From Byssochlamys sp. IMV 00236 (lineage: Eukaryota; Ascomycota; Eurotiomycetes; Eurotiales; Thermoascaceae): a stretch of 32,131 nt of DNA. Positions 20,479 to 29,879 of this stretch are shown here, in pieces. Location: NCBI GenBank assembly GCA_001931875.2, contig MSJH02000007.1:1-32131 (forward strand), written 5' to 3'. The notes beneath the pieces are model-generated. The model saw only the letters and a list, made by a program, of their open reading frames with translations. It was not told the origin of the DNA and did not search any database. The stretch's first letter is position 1, and every line of letters starts with the position of its first letter. The position numbers and the translations under genes are program-made.

Positions 20479-20905
20479 TGGTATGGATGGTAAAATGGAT
20501 TATCACGGGTTCTATCCGTCGATTTTTCCATTATTGCCTTGATTACTTTTGGTCCTAATGTAGCTTTTGCAGGAGAATCTCTTTCGACTTCTTTCGTTTT
20601 CCATATGGAGTTTGCTATTGTCATCATGCTATTCGTAGCATTTATGTCTTCTTCGCCAGAGTGTTCCATATGTTTTACATATTCAAGAGAAATAATATTT
20701 TACTTCTTCTTGAAGACTCTTTCTTTATTCTTTTAGGTTCCTTTATCTTGTTTGTCTACGAGGTAAACTTTGCTAGAAATTCTAGGACTTTTTATTTTTC
20801 GAGGCGGTTATGCGCCCACTCTTTTTTCTTGGCCTGAGTTATTTAAAGCCGATATTATTATTTATTATACAAAGTTTTTGAATAATCAAAATGACTGCAA
20901 CATTA
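20441..20905. other. Stretch between truncated LINE and PC-esterase-like gene
   Basis: No secure gene. On the minus strand 20669-20475 an open frame encodes a charged 64-residue segment (SIWKTKEVERDSPAKATLG and so on) with protein-like composition but no start context or recognised domain. It may be a fragment of another mobile element that interrupted or flanks the LINE. The remainder is AT-rich and includes the 3' flank of the minus-strand gene. Confidence 0.45.
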
Positions 20906-22327
20906 TTAAGCTCCCTTTTCCAATTCCAAAAATACATTATAATATATCTGCATGGTAGCATCCAGGGGTCCAGGTATACAGTATCTTAGGCAATCACCTT
21001 GACCGATATGCCCATCTGGTCTAAGATCTGTCATGGCAGCTAAGTCAAGATAGATACCACCTGATGCCTCAACAATCGTTTTAGCGATGGCATTCCTACG
21101 CTTGGTCTCACTCCATCCATAGGGTAACCGCTTGAGTTCATCATCTGATAATTCCTTTGACAGAGGTCGTTCAGCATCTTGGCAGAACGGATGACCAATA
21201 GATGAACTTTGGTAGATAACAAGAGCATCAGGTGAAGTCTCACGGATAACCTTCATGGTGTGAATCAGTCGTCTGGTAAACAAAACGTCGTTATCGTATA
21301 ATTGAGTGGTGCGGCTAAGAATAAGGATCGGGTAAGATGAAAGCATGTTGGAAGAGACAAATGGCCATTCTACAATATTGGCTAATGGATGTCCTTGATC
21401 TCGATTATGAAACTTTCGAATAGTAGATAGGACATCGTTACGGACATATCTAAGACGCGTATCCTTGTGCTTACAAATAGTATGATCTATTAAAAAGGTG
21501 AATAGATATGTATTGTTTATATTGCGACTCTTACCTTTGCAGTTCAATTCACCAAAGCAAACAGTAGGATCATCTCTAAAGGTGTCCAAGAACAATTCAT
21601 GATATTGATAATGCGCAAGATCACCGACCAGCAGCATGTTTCTACCTTTCAACAATTTACACCAATGTGCGCTAGATACCTTTCGACTGACAGAACATGC
21701 CTGAGAATAAGGCTTCCACACATACTTTGTCTCTTCTCGTTTCTCGCTTTCTTTATGAGTCTTGTAGAACTTGCGGTCACATGAGCTGTAGATGGGTTCC
21801 TGCAAATGCTTCAAACGAAAGCTATTCTGTTCATCTCGTATCCACTGTCCCATGGTCCAGCATGCCAGTTTTTCTCGAAATGCCGCAGTTTGGGTTGCTG
21901 TTAGGTTAGTGCCTCGTATAGTGGTATATTCAGCAGCAGGAAACTTTCGTAATGCGAGTTTCTTGGCTTGTAAGATAGCCTTTTCGAGCAAGATGCGTCT
22001 ATCCTTGGCCGATAAGTCTGTTGACAGCAGATCAATATTCGGCCTGAATTGAGGTCGGGTGTGAGATCGTTGATACCAAGGAAAGTCCATGTAGGTTGTC
22101 TCATTATCTTGTTGAAAGGTAAGTGTGGGTTGCTTTTGATTGTAGCGAATGTATGCTTTTTGGGTTGTTATTTTATTTTGTTTAGCAGTGTTTTCTATTG
22201 TTGTTGCTGTTGTTGTTGGTTTTATGTCGTTATTATTATAAGCATGGATACACAGATAGACAAGGAACAGTAGGACTGCATAGATCAGCCAGTCTACTAC
22301 CCTCTTCTTCTTTGGCTGTTGTAACAT
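20906..22327 (-). CDS. PC-esterase / TBL-like type II membrane protein, probable pseudo-enzyme
   Basis: Exons 22327-21535 and 21486-20906 (457 codons). A short basic N-terminus (QPKKKRV) precedes one membrane segment (VVDWLIYAVLLFLVYLCIHA), so the rest should face the Golgi or ER lumen. The lumenal part follows the PC-esterase/TBL pattern: CDRKFY, WKPYSQACSV, HWCKLLKGRNMLLVGDLAHY, then a late LDLAAMTDLRPDGHIG and DCLRYCIPGPLDA. In the family a GDS serine and a DxxH Asp-His pair catalyse O-acetyl transfer to or from glycans. Here GDS reads GDL and DxxH reads DCLR, so both Ser and His seem absent. The 48-nt intron is in frame and stop-free; removing it joins NCK to DHTICKHKD. The Met at 22327 directly precedes the basic stretch; an upstream in-frame Met exists at 22393. 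Confidence 0.8.
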   Translation of the reverse strand: MLQQPKKKRVVDWLIYAVLLFLVYLCIHAYNNNDIKPTTTATTIENTAKQNKITTQKAYIRYNQKQPTLTFQQDNETTYMDFPWYQRSHTRPQFRPNIDLLSTDLSAKDRRILLEKAILQAKKLALRKFPAAEYTTIRGTNLTATQTAAFREKLACWTMGQWIRDEQNSFRLKHLQEPIYSSCDRKFYKTHKESEKREETKYVWKPYSQACSVSRKVSSAHWCKLLKGRNMLLVGDLAHYQYHELFLDTFRDDPTVCFGELNCKGKSRNINNTYLFTFLIDHTICKHKDTRLRYVRNDVLSTIRKFHNRDQGHPLANIVEWPFVSSNMLSSYPILILSRTTQLYDNDVLFTRRLIHTMKVIRETSPDALVIYQSSSIGHPFCQDAERPLSKELSDDELKRLPYGWSETKRRNAIAKTIVEASGGIYLDLAAMTDLRPDGHIGQGDCLRYCIPGPLDATMQIYYNVFLELEKGA

Positions 22328-22343
22328 GACAAAAAAGAAAGCT

Positions 22344-22362
22344 AGAGAGAGAGAGAGAGAGG
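22344..22362. repeat. GA dinucleotide repeat between two minus-strand genes
   Basis: About nine GA units in the 40-bp gap between the end of the metallophosphoesterase gene and the ATG of the PC-esterase-like gene. It must lie in the 5' leader or core promoter of the latter. Confidence 0.75.
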
Positions 22363-22367
22363 AGTTT

Positions 22368-23125
22368 TTATTTTGGATGTACAAATAAATCAAATGTAAT
22401 AGGCTTATTTACAGGTTTATACCGACTATTATTCAAACAGGCATTAATATACAATGTACCATCTAATGTGTATCCATGAGATTCATGAATATGGCCAAAG
22501 ATGCACACTCGAGGTTTAGTTTGCTTAATTTTATCCATCAAGTACTGACAGCCGACATGTCTATCATACCGTGTTACCTTGTCTTGATAACCAAATGGAG
22601 GTGTATGTGTCACTAGAATATCAACAGCGTCTGGTATCGTATTCCATATTTCTGACATATCTGTTAGCATAAAGGCACCACCTAAATGAATAGGAGCATA
22701 GGGCGAAACGAACAAGCAGAGTGAACCAAACTCAGCAGGCAGTTGATATGATTCATGCTCCAGATAAGTTAGACCATGTTTTTCCATCAGTGCAAGTATA
22801 GTTTGTTTGTGTTTTGTATAATTGAATGTGTCATCCAAGTAATGATCATGATTTCCACCTGTGATGATCTTGATCTTGTGAGGTAAAGAACCTAACCATT
22901 CTATTGTCTCTGTGAACTCTGTCATTCGACTGTTCTTTGTGATGTCACCAGCATGGACTTAATTAGATTAGTTTTTTTTTTTTTTCTTTTCTGAAGTTGT
23001 CAATACTATTTACTTAGTACATCACCATCAGGTATTTCAAACTTGGTCTTTCCATGTGTATCTGATATGCATATAAAGCGAATATAACCATCCTTTTTAT
23101 CCTCTGTGTTATTGACTAAAATCAT
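22368..23125 (-). CDS. Calcineurin-like metallophosphoesterase (MPPED type), two exons
   Basis: Exons 23125-23014 and 22957-22368 (233 codons; 56-nt intron). Motifs in order: ICISDTHGKT (DxH), DVLIHAGDIT (GD, created by the splice), IITGGNHDHYLDD (GNHD), DILVTHTPP (His) and CIFGHIHESHG (GHxH). All five metal-binding blocks of the calcineurin-like fold are therefore present. Order and length fit the small MPPED1/2-like subgroup (UPF0046), whose members hydrolyse phosphodiesters such as cyclic nucleotides or model substrates; the natural substrate is unknown. No signal peptide. It is followed head-to-tail, 40 bp on, by the PC-esterase-like gene. Confidence 0.9.
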
Positions 23126-23182
23126 GCTTTTAAAGAAAAAAAAAAATATATTCACCCCCTCTTTTCTCTTTCCCCCCCTTTT

Positions 23183-23208
23183 TTTCTTTCTTTCTTTCTT
23201 TCTTTCTC
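23183..23208. repeat. TTTC tetranucleotide repeat
   Basis: Six or so TTTC units in a C/T-rich leader between the divergently transcribed metallophosphoesterase and RAX1 genes. It lies 36-60 bp before the RAX1 ATG, so it is probably in its core promoter or 5' leader. Confidence 0.75.
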
Positions 23209-23243
23209 TTTTTTATATTTATATTAATTCATATAAGCACCCA

Positions 23244-24253
23244 ATGTCACAAGATGTGCATGCTGATTTACCAACACTAGATCAAGTACTCAGCAGAAAG
23301 ACATTACCACCAGTCTGTTTATATAACTTTTATATTGTTATGAGAGATAGGCTAAAGATGGAAGAGATACTAGACTTTTATCTAGACTTACAACATCATG
23401 AATTATTATGGAGAAAATATGTCAAAGCCATGCATCGTACAGGGCATTTATCTGAGGAAGACCTAAGTGAAGGATATCAATCTCCTAGACTATTGAGTCG
23501 TTTATCCCATTCACCTCAACAAGAAGAAGCCGAGAAGATACCCAGTCGTAAAGAGTTGGCAGAATCAGCACAACGATTATTATTAAGATACCTGGTACCA
23601 TCTGCAACAAAAGAAGTAACCCAATTACCGCCTGAACTAAGGACATCTCTTGTGAAAGACTTACAAAAGACTGAAGCGAGAGATGATCCTTTGTTGTTTG
23701 CAGAAGCTAAACAGTACACACTTGAGTATATGCAACGATTTGCTTATCCAAAGTTTCTAAGACTAAAAGCATGGGGGAATGTTACGCTCTATCAGCAGTT
23801 GGGAAGATTGGTGGTTGGATTAGTCTGTTTGCTGGCAGCATTGACTACATCACTTTGTTTTATATTCCTAGGCTATCCACAATGGAGCACACGATTTTGG
23901 GTAAAAAGATAAAACATAATTCATTCATAGTGGCTCATTTTTATGATATATAGATCCTATTACCTTTTTGGCTTGGAATCTATAATATGTTGGTATTCTT
24001 GACTGGATTAGACCCTCTTTGGGTCCTTGTATTCAATAAGAGGTACACACTCACATTGTTCAATAACACGTGTATGGTTATAATTATAATTATTATTATT
24101 AGTGAGACTACGACATTTAAATTCAACTCAATTAAGCAACCACAAGTCAAACGTATCTTGGTGTCAAGGTCTATTTGGCAATTAGCTCAGAGTGTTATCA
24201 TTTCTATCATTTGTACCATTATCTTTTGTGCTATTCCACCTCATCGTCTATAA
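23244..24253 (+). CDS. RAX1: RAX1-like RGS-domain membrane protein, three exons
   Basis: Exons 23244-23900, 23954-24042 and 24103-24253 (298 codons; introns 53 and 60 nt). Residues about 8-175 look like a divergent RGS domain: LPTLDQVLSRKTLPPVCLYN, then EEILDFYLDLQHHELLW, then AKQYTLEYMQRFAYPKFL. Three membrane segments follow: LVVGLVCLLAALTTSLCFIF, then LLPFWLGIYNMLVFLTGL, then SVIISIICTIIFCAIP, ending PPHRL. RGS followed by three C-terminal segments and a final HRL is the RAX1 pattern. In yeast RAX1 with RAX2 marks the cell cortex for polarity. The start at MSQDVHADL was preferred to an upstream in-frame Met that would translate a C/T-rich leader. Confidence 0.85.
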
Positions 24254-24330
24254 TCTTACTTTATACGCGTGTGTAATTAAAATACGTCTATTTTTAATAA
24301 TGAAAACAAGAATGTTATCCATCATTTTAA

Positions 24331-24384
24331 AGTAGTTGTAGTAGCAGCAGTAGCAGCAGTAGCAGTAGTAGTAGTAGTAGTGGT
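24331..24384. repeat. GTA/GCA trinucleotide microsatellite upstream of PKA gene
   Basis: Interrupted array of gta and gca units between RAX1 and the PKA catalytic subunit. It is non-coding as far as I can see and lies about 135 bp upstream of the PKA start, so it may be in the promoter. Confidence 0.8.
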
Positions 24385-24517
24385 GATACTATTTTAGATG
24401 TCAAAAGCAGTCATTGAAATTTCATTTTTTTTTTTTTTCCTAGAGAATAAATATGATCATTTTACTGACATTTTTCATTCTTTTTCTTTTTTTCTATCAT
24501 GTCAATTCAAAAAAATA

Positions 24518-25907
24518 ATGTCCTTTCTACACAAGATTATGAATAAAGCGACTAGGCAGAATAGTCAAAGTAGTAGCAGTAGTAGCACTATGACACAGGA
24601 TTCAAAACATCAACGGCGGTCTTTCTTTGGATTTGGTGGTACAACACAAGAGGATGATAAAAAACCTAAAATGGAACAAGTACCAGTGAGTGATGAAAAT
24701 ACAGGTAAAACAATAAAATAACAAAACGTGTATACATATATATGCTAACATCCCTTCTTTTTTTTAAATAGATAAAGGTGTGTAAAATTGACTTATAAAT
24801 AGTCAATCTAATCTTTATAGTTGTAGAAAGAGAGAAATTACAGCAAAACTATTTAAATTATGATCGACAAATACTACAACAACGCAAGAATAAACCTCAA
24901 TTGAAATTAGATGACTTTAAACTATCGAGAACATTAGGAACAGGCTCATTTGGTAGAGTTCATTTGGCACAATCAAAACATAATAATAGGTATTACGCCA
25001 TCAAAGTTCTTAAAAAGTCTGAAGTTGTACGACTAAAGCAAGTTGAGCACACAAATAATGAAAAACATATTCTCGAAACAACGGCAAATCCATTCATGGT
25101 GAACCTCTGGGGTACATTTCAAGATGATATTTATCTTTACATGGTCATGGATTACGTGCCAGGTGGAGAATTATTTAGCATTCTAAGAAAAAATAAGGTA
25201 CAATTCTAAAAATATATTTATGTCCTGTCAAATGATAACTTAACCTGTTGATATAGCGATTCCCAGATCACGTAGCCAGATTTTATGCAGCAGAAGTTGT
25301 CTTGGTTATCGAATACCTTCATTCCAAAAAGATCATCTACCGTGATTTGAAACCAGAGAATGTGTTGATTGATGTGAATGGACACATAAAGATTACAGAT
25401 TTTGGATTTGCAAAGTATGTATCTGATATTACATGGACACTTTGTGGAACACCAGATTACTTGGCACCAGAAGTGATTCAATCCAAAGGATACGGCCCAG
25501 CTGTCGATTGGTGGAGTTTGGGTATTTTGATATTTGAAATGTTGGCAGGATATCCACCATTTTATGATGATGATCATCTCAAGCTCTATGAAAAAATCAT
25601 TCAAGGGAGAATTAAATGGCCGGCCTATTTTGATCCTCATGCAAGAGATTTACTCAAACGATTACTCACAGGTGATCTCAGTAGACGATTCGGAAACCTA
25701 AAGGCAGGCGCACAGGACATCAAGGATCATAGATGGTTCAGTGATATTGATTTTGTCAAACTAGCCAACAAACAAGTGAAGCCACCTTATGTGCCAAACA
25801 TAAAAGGAGAAGGAGATTGTTCACATTTTGATAAATATCCAGAAACAAATGAGATATACGGCGCAAATGGACCAGATCCTTATAGAGAAAGATTTCTTAC
25901 TTTTTAA
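24518..25907 (+). CDS. pkaC: cAMP-dependent protein kinase catalytic subunit, five exons including a 6-nt microexon
   Basis: Exons 24518-24704, 24772-24777, 24821-25197 and 25257-25907 give 406 codons if the 6-nt exon is used; a single longer intron (24705-24820) would also keep frame and drop two residues (count: four exons with the microexon). A Ser-rich N-terminal extension of about 90 residues precedes the kinase: [11 protein letters not shown] (Gly loop), YYAIKVLKK (Lys), [11 protein letters not shown] (catalytic loop), [10 protein letters not shown] (DFG), [14 protein letters not shown] (activation-loop Thr) and [14 protein letters not shown]. It ends FLTF, the C-terminal hydrophobic motif of AGC kinases, and CSHFDKYPE is the PKA tail. 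Fungal PKA controls growth, dimorphism and spore germination through a regulatory subunit not in this window. Confidence 0.95.
24772..24777 (+). other. Candidate 6-nt microexon of the PKA gene (ATAAAG)
   Basis: ATAAAG is preceded by GCTAACATCCC...TTTAAATAG and followed by GTGTGT...CAATCTAATCTTTATAG. Each flank has a donor, a CTAAC/CTAAT branch-like site and an AG acceptor, giving introns of 67 and 43 nt. The exon enters and leaves in phase 1 and inserts Asp-Lys between NT and VVEREK. Confidence 0.5.
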
Positions 25908-26075
25908 TAGATGTACATACATATTCCTTATAAAAGGATTGAACAGAGACAAGTCCTTTATTTAATATACTTTTTGCTTCCCCCTTATTCTTCTTTTTTC
26001 TGTATTAAATTAATTAAAGTTGACATTTTTCTTAAAGAGTAGATTTTAGCGCAATTGGAACATGAGTCAGGAGAC

Positions 26076-26088
26076 GTTGCTAGGTGAC
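26076..26088 (-). promoter_or_regulatory. RFX-type X-box
   Basis: The minus strand reads GTCACC-T-AGCAAC, an exact fit to GTNRCC(N0-3)RGYAAC, the site of winged-helix RFX factors (Crt1 in budding yeast, Sak1 in fission yeast). It is 112 bp upstream of the transporter ATG. A match this good is expected by chance roughly once in 100 kb, so function is only suggested. Confidence 0.35.
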
Positions 26089-26181
26089 CAAATTGATTGT
26101 GCGACACAGCCATTGAAGGAGGGGGAGTGAGAGTAGAACAATACCCAAAAAAAAAGTTGCAGAAAATTATTTTTTTTTGTT

Positions 26182-26191
26182 GTTACGTAAC
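26182..26191. promoter_or_regulatory. GTTACGTAAC palindrome (bZIP-type site)
   Basis: Perfect 10-bp palindrome containing TTACGTAA, which resembles C/EBP-, PAR- and Yap-type bZIP sites. It lies 8 bp before the transporter ATG, so it would be inside the 5' leader unless transcription starts very close to the ATG. Confidence 0.3.
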
Positions 26192-26199
26192 TTTTTAAC

Positions 26200-27330
26200 A
26201 TGAGCCACAGTAGAGAAGAAGAATCAACTGTGGTGTCTATTCCTAATAGTAGCAGTAATGAAACAACCCCTTTAATTACCAAGCAACAACAACAACAACA
26301 TAATAGAAAAAGAGAATTGCTTGGGTTACTGTACATGACCCTTTCTGCTCTTGGCTTTTCTACCATGTCACTATTTGTTAAATTAAGTGGATCAAGCTTT
26401 CCTTCATTTGAAATTGTCTTTGCTAGATCTATTGTTCAAGCAGTACTTGGTTTATTGATCTGCATAGTGTTAAAAATAGACCCTTTGGGTAACAAAAACA
26501 TTCGTGGGTGGCTATTTTTGAGAGGTTTTGCAGGAACTGTGGGTCTCAGCTTATTCTATTTTAGTATCACACAGCTACCATTGGCTGATGCAACAGGTAT
26601 ACGATTCACATATCTATTACTTTTTCAGTTTATCAACATTTTCGTGTAGTTGTCTTTTTCTTAGGACCATCATTTACTGCTATTTTAGCTGCCATTGTTC
26701 TCGGAGAAGCCTTTACGCTGTTTGACGGCATCTGCTCTGTGGCATGTCTTGCAGGTGTTGTTTTGGTATCAAAGCCTCAATTCTTATTTGGTGGCGATGA
26801 CAAGGAAAGCAAGGACGTGAGTGAATGGGCCAGACTTTTTGCTATCTTTTGTGCTCTTCTTGGTGCAGTCATGTCTGCTATTGCTTACGTTACTGTCCGC
26901 AAGATTGGAAAGGGTGCGCATTTTATGGTACACGTTGTTTATTTTGGGGCCATTTCTTCCGCCTTTAGCTTGGTGGGCATGTTTGCCTTTCAAAAACCAG
27001 TGGCTCCCCATGGCATGAGTGAATACAATATGTTGTTGCTTGTGGGTATTACTGCTTTTATTGGTCAATGCTTCTTAAATCAAGGGTAAGTATTCTTAAT
27101 GCTTCTATAATATACATCTCAATTAATAACTTTGATTTAGATTACAAATGGCTCCTGCTGGTCCAGGCACTCTTATGCGTATGAATGATGTCGTATTCGC
27201 ATTTATATTCGGAATATTCATATTACACGAGTATCCAGATATATACAGTATCTCTGGTGCAGTAATCATTGTATTAATGACTTCAGCAATGGGTATCCAT
27301 AAAGTATATTCACATTCAAAACAAAAATAA
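26200..27330 (+). CDS. SLC35G/EamA-type drug-metabolite superfamily transporter, three exons
   Basis: Exons 26200-26596, 26650-27085 and 27141-27330 (340 codons; introns 53 and 55 nt). A cytosolic-type N-terminus with a Gln tract is followed by about ten hydrophobic segments in two EamA repeats. Diagnostic stretches are LGLLYMTLSALGFSTMSLFV (TM1), FARSIVQAVLGLLICIV, FYFSITQLPLADATVVFFLG with the splice inside, FTAILAAIVLGEAF, then in repeat two AFIGQCFLNQGLQMAPAGPG and FGIFILHEYPDIYSISGAV. This is the SLC35G-like subgroup; substrates are not established for most members. The acceptor at 26648-26649 was chosen over an earlier CAG because it yields the conserved DAT-V-x-F-x-GP-x-F-T order. Confidence 0.9.
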
Positions 27331-27675
27331 ACAAGGCCTTACACATTAGTGAAGGCAATAGACACAATAAGAAAGATAATTCATTACGTTGGTATCACAA
27401 CTGGCGGATGTACGAAAAGTGAAACAAGCAATCTTTTTTATGCAAAATATTGACCTTTATGGCGTACCAACAGCTTTAGTTTCCAGTTGATGCATATAAG
27501 AATAACCTCTACTCAAGCTCATACAGTTGATAATCATAATTAACAATGAAAAGATTATTTTCATGTGAGTATTCATTGTTCTTTTGGTAACATCAAGCAT
27601 CTCTTTCCCGTCCTGACAGGACCAATTTTTGGTATAATTTTTGTACCCTTTGTATATTTTCTTTTTTCTTTTATT
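27331..27675. other. Intergenic region transporter to BIR1-like gene
   Basis: AT-rich, with no domain-bearing frame. An open frame runs from 27565 into the BIR1-like first exon, but its first 37 codons are hydrophobic and Phe-rich and were not counted as coding. It should contain the BIR1-like promoter; no TATA box was recognised with confidence. Confidence 0.5.
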
Positions 27676-29879
27676 ATGAATCTTTTTGAAAATCGTGTTG
27701 AATCATTCCATAACAACACTGTAAAATGGCCTCATACGCAAAAGAACTTTCACAAGCCAGAAACTGTAATATTTAAACATTCACTCTACACAATCGTTAA
27801 CTGATAAAGAAGGGGAGAGAACCCTTTTTGTAGTTTGCGAGAGCCGGTCTTTACTTTACACGCAGACCTAAAATGACAGACACTTTAAAATGCTTTCTAT
27901 GCAAAGTTGAATTAAGTCAATGGAAGCAAGGACAATCACCATTCACCCGTCATGCTTATGAATCACCAGATTGTCCTTGGGTTGTGCTTGATTTTCCAGA
28001 CAATCCTTCTCATGATCTTGATGTTGATCAGACAACTGCAAAGGGGACACGCATGCGGTCTATGCGATTAGCGACTTTTACAAGACATAACTATTGGCCA
28101 CCAAAGAAAAAAGTTCAGAAGGCACTGCCGTCTGCTACCAAGGTAACCGAAAAACAAAAGAAGCTTCAACAGAATGCTTGAGCTAAAGTGTCCTAGATTG
28201 CAAATGCTGGTTTCTATTTTGCTCCTACCCGAGAACACCCAACGAGAGTAAAATGTCCTTATTGCCACTCAGAGATAATGGACCCTAGTGAGGTTGAAGA
28301 TGTTATGTAAGTTTGTGTATACATAAATTTATGTACAAGTAATTCATTAAAACCTGTTTATTTAGCGAAGAGCATAAGAAACTAAACAAAGAATGTATCT
28401 TTTTTAAAAATACTAGAAGCAGTAGAAGCAGGTTATCATTAGCTACATCAGAGGCTCGTAGTGCAGTGTCGGCTTCAAAGGTATACTTGATGTATGCATA
28501 TACCAGATTTGTTTATCTAAAAGGGGAAGAATAGGATAATCCATCATCAGAAGCCAATCCTGAAAATGATATTTGGAGTATTGATACAACCTTCACTCCT
28601 GCACCAAAATTGACCAGAAAAGGTCATCTAGTCACTTATTCAAAGAGAGAGTCGCGTAAGAGGCGTGATACAGGTTTCAGCTCTTCATCAAAAAGTATCT
28701 CTAAAAAAAGTAAAGATGTCAAACGTCCAAAGATAATAGTGCATGAAACGAGTCCAAGTCCCAGTGACACAACCAACGATAGCAATAGCGATAAACCTAT
28801 AATACAGAATGTTCCTAGTCAACAAAAGAAGTTGTCTACATTTATTCCCACACATACCACTCATGCTGACACAAGTATGGATGAGCCTTCGGACAACATT
28901 TTTGCTTCAAGGACAACCAGCCCTGGCCGATCAAAAGTAAAGGTTCTAAAACAGATTGACGACAATCAAGAAGAGGTAACAGATGCATATAAACTTTGAG
29001 CTTGTGATTAACCCAAATTTGCATTAGCCTATCATACCCATCAAAAAAGATAAAGGAAAGGGCCGACAAATAGAACCCACCATGGCATCTATCCGACCAT
29101 TGGTAAAGAAAAACTTGAGTCTTTCAAAGAATAAAAAAAGCACAAATGATCCATACATACTCATCAACGACCCTTCATCTCATCAACCTGTTGGCAGTAG
29201 CAGTAGTACTAGTAGCAGCCATGGTAGCAACAGCAGTAGTACTGGTATTAGCAATAGCCACCCATTCCATCATGTTATACCGACACCCCCACATAGTCAG
29301 ACATTGCTCTCAAGAGACATTGAACCATTAGATGATCTAGGGAACCAGCAAAGTGGTGCATATGTGTTTGATGTCGAGTCTCTGGATGATGAGACAACAT
29401 CTATTCAGCAGTTGAATGAACCATTGCAGTTTATGCAATCTACACCAGCTCAAAGTTCACAGATGGAGGTTGATGCGCATGACATCTTTGGAAGCCGTCC
29501 GTGCTCGCCTATAGAACCCAAGAATGGAACGATCCAAGGTTCGATTGGGGATACACCTGTGACGTCCTATGGAGAAGAGGGAGGACGTACAAGAAGGCTG
29601 ATTACATTTGAAGAAGGTGAAGCAAAGTTAATACGACATTGGTCGCCGTCTACCTCACCAAGCGTACCTGCTTTGAATATGCATGAAGAGCATGTTAATG
29701 ATGAAATGATGATCGAGCTTGATGACGAGCAAAAGAAAATGACAGTTGAGCAGTACACCCTTTCTTTGATTGAACAAAGCATTCAGATCATAAAGGAAAA
29801 GGGATATGAGAAGATTGAACAGATTGAGAAAGAAGCAGAGCGTAGACGACGGGAGATATTGTCTAGACAATTGCTATAG
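27676..29879 (+). CDS. BIR1: BIR1-like chromosomal passenger protein with two BIR domains, six exons
   Basis: Exons 27676-27765, 27834-28142, 28197-28306, 28366-28480, 28535-28975 and 29028-29879 (638 codons; introns 68, 54, 59, 54 and 52 nt). BIR 1 begins RVESFHNNTVKWPH and, after a splice in the PET/FARAG segment, has zinc ligands C50, C53, H70 and C77. BIR 2 begins MRLATFTRHNYWP with ligands C153, C156, H173 and C180. Both have exact C-x2-C-x16-H-x6-C spacing. A long disordered Ser/Lys/Pro-rich region follows, then a charged C-terminal helix (QIIKEKGYEKIEQIEKEAER) that could join an INCENP-like helical bundle. Two BIRs plus a long tail is the fission-yeast Bir1/Cut17 layout; such proteins place Aurora kinase at centromeres and the spindle. 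It was recovered only by splicing: exon 1 is 30 codons. Confidence 0.92.

Larger units (their letters stand above)
25908..26199. other. Intergenic region PKA to transporter, holding two candidate factor sites
   Basis: About 290 bp with the PKA 3' end (AT-rich, TTTAATATAC) and the promoter of the transporter gene. It contains an exact RFX-type X-box at 26076-26088 and a bZIP-type palindrome at 26182-26191, listed separately. Confidence 0.5.

Noticed and set aside
24331..24384. Repeat array as a CRISPR or coding repeat
   Set aside because: It is a simple GTA/GCA microsatellite without spacers and without an open domain-bearing frame.
26597..26631. Earlier acceptor CAG (near 26627) for the transporter intron 1
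   Set aside because: It would insert extra residues between the conserved DAT-V and FxGP blocks. The later TAG gives the usual spacing.
27565..27675. N-terminal extension of the BIR1-like first exon by 37 codons
   Set aside because: The extension is hydrophobic and Phe-rich and has no counterpart in the family. The Met at 27676 starts just before the BIR.
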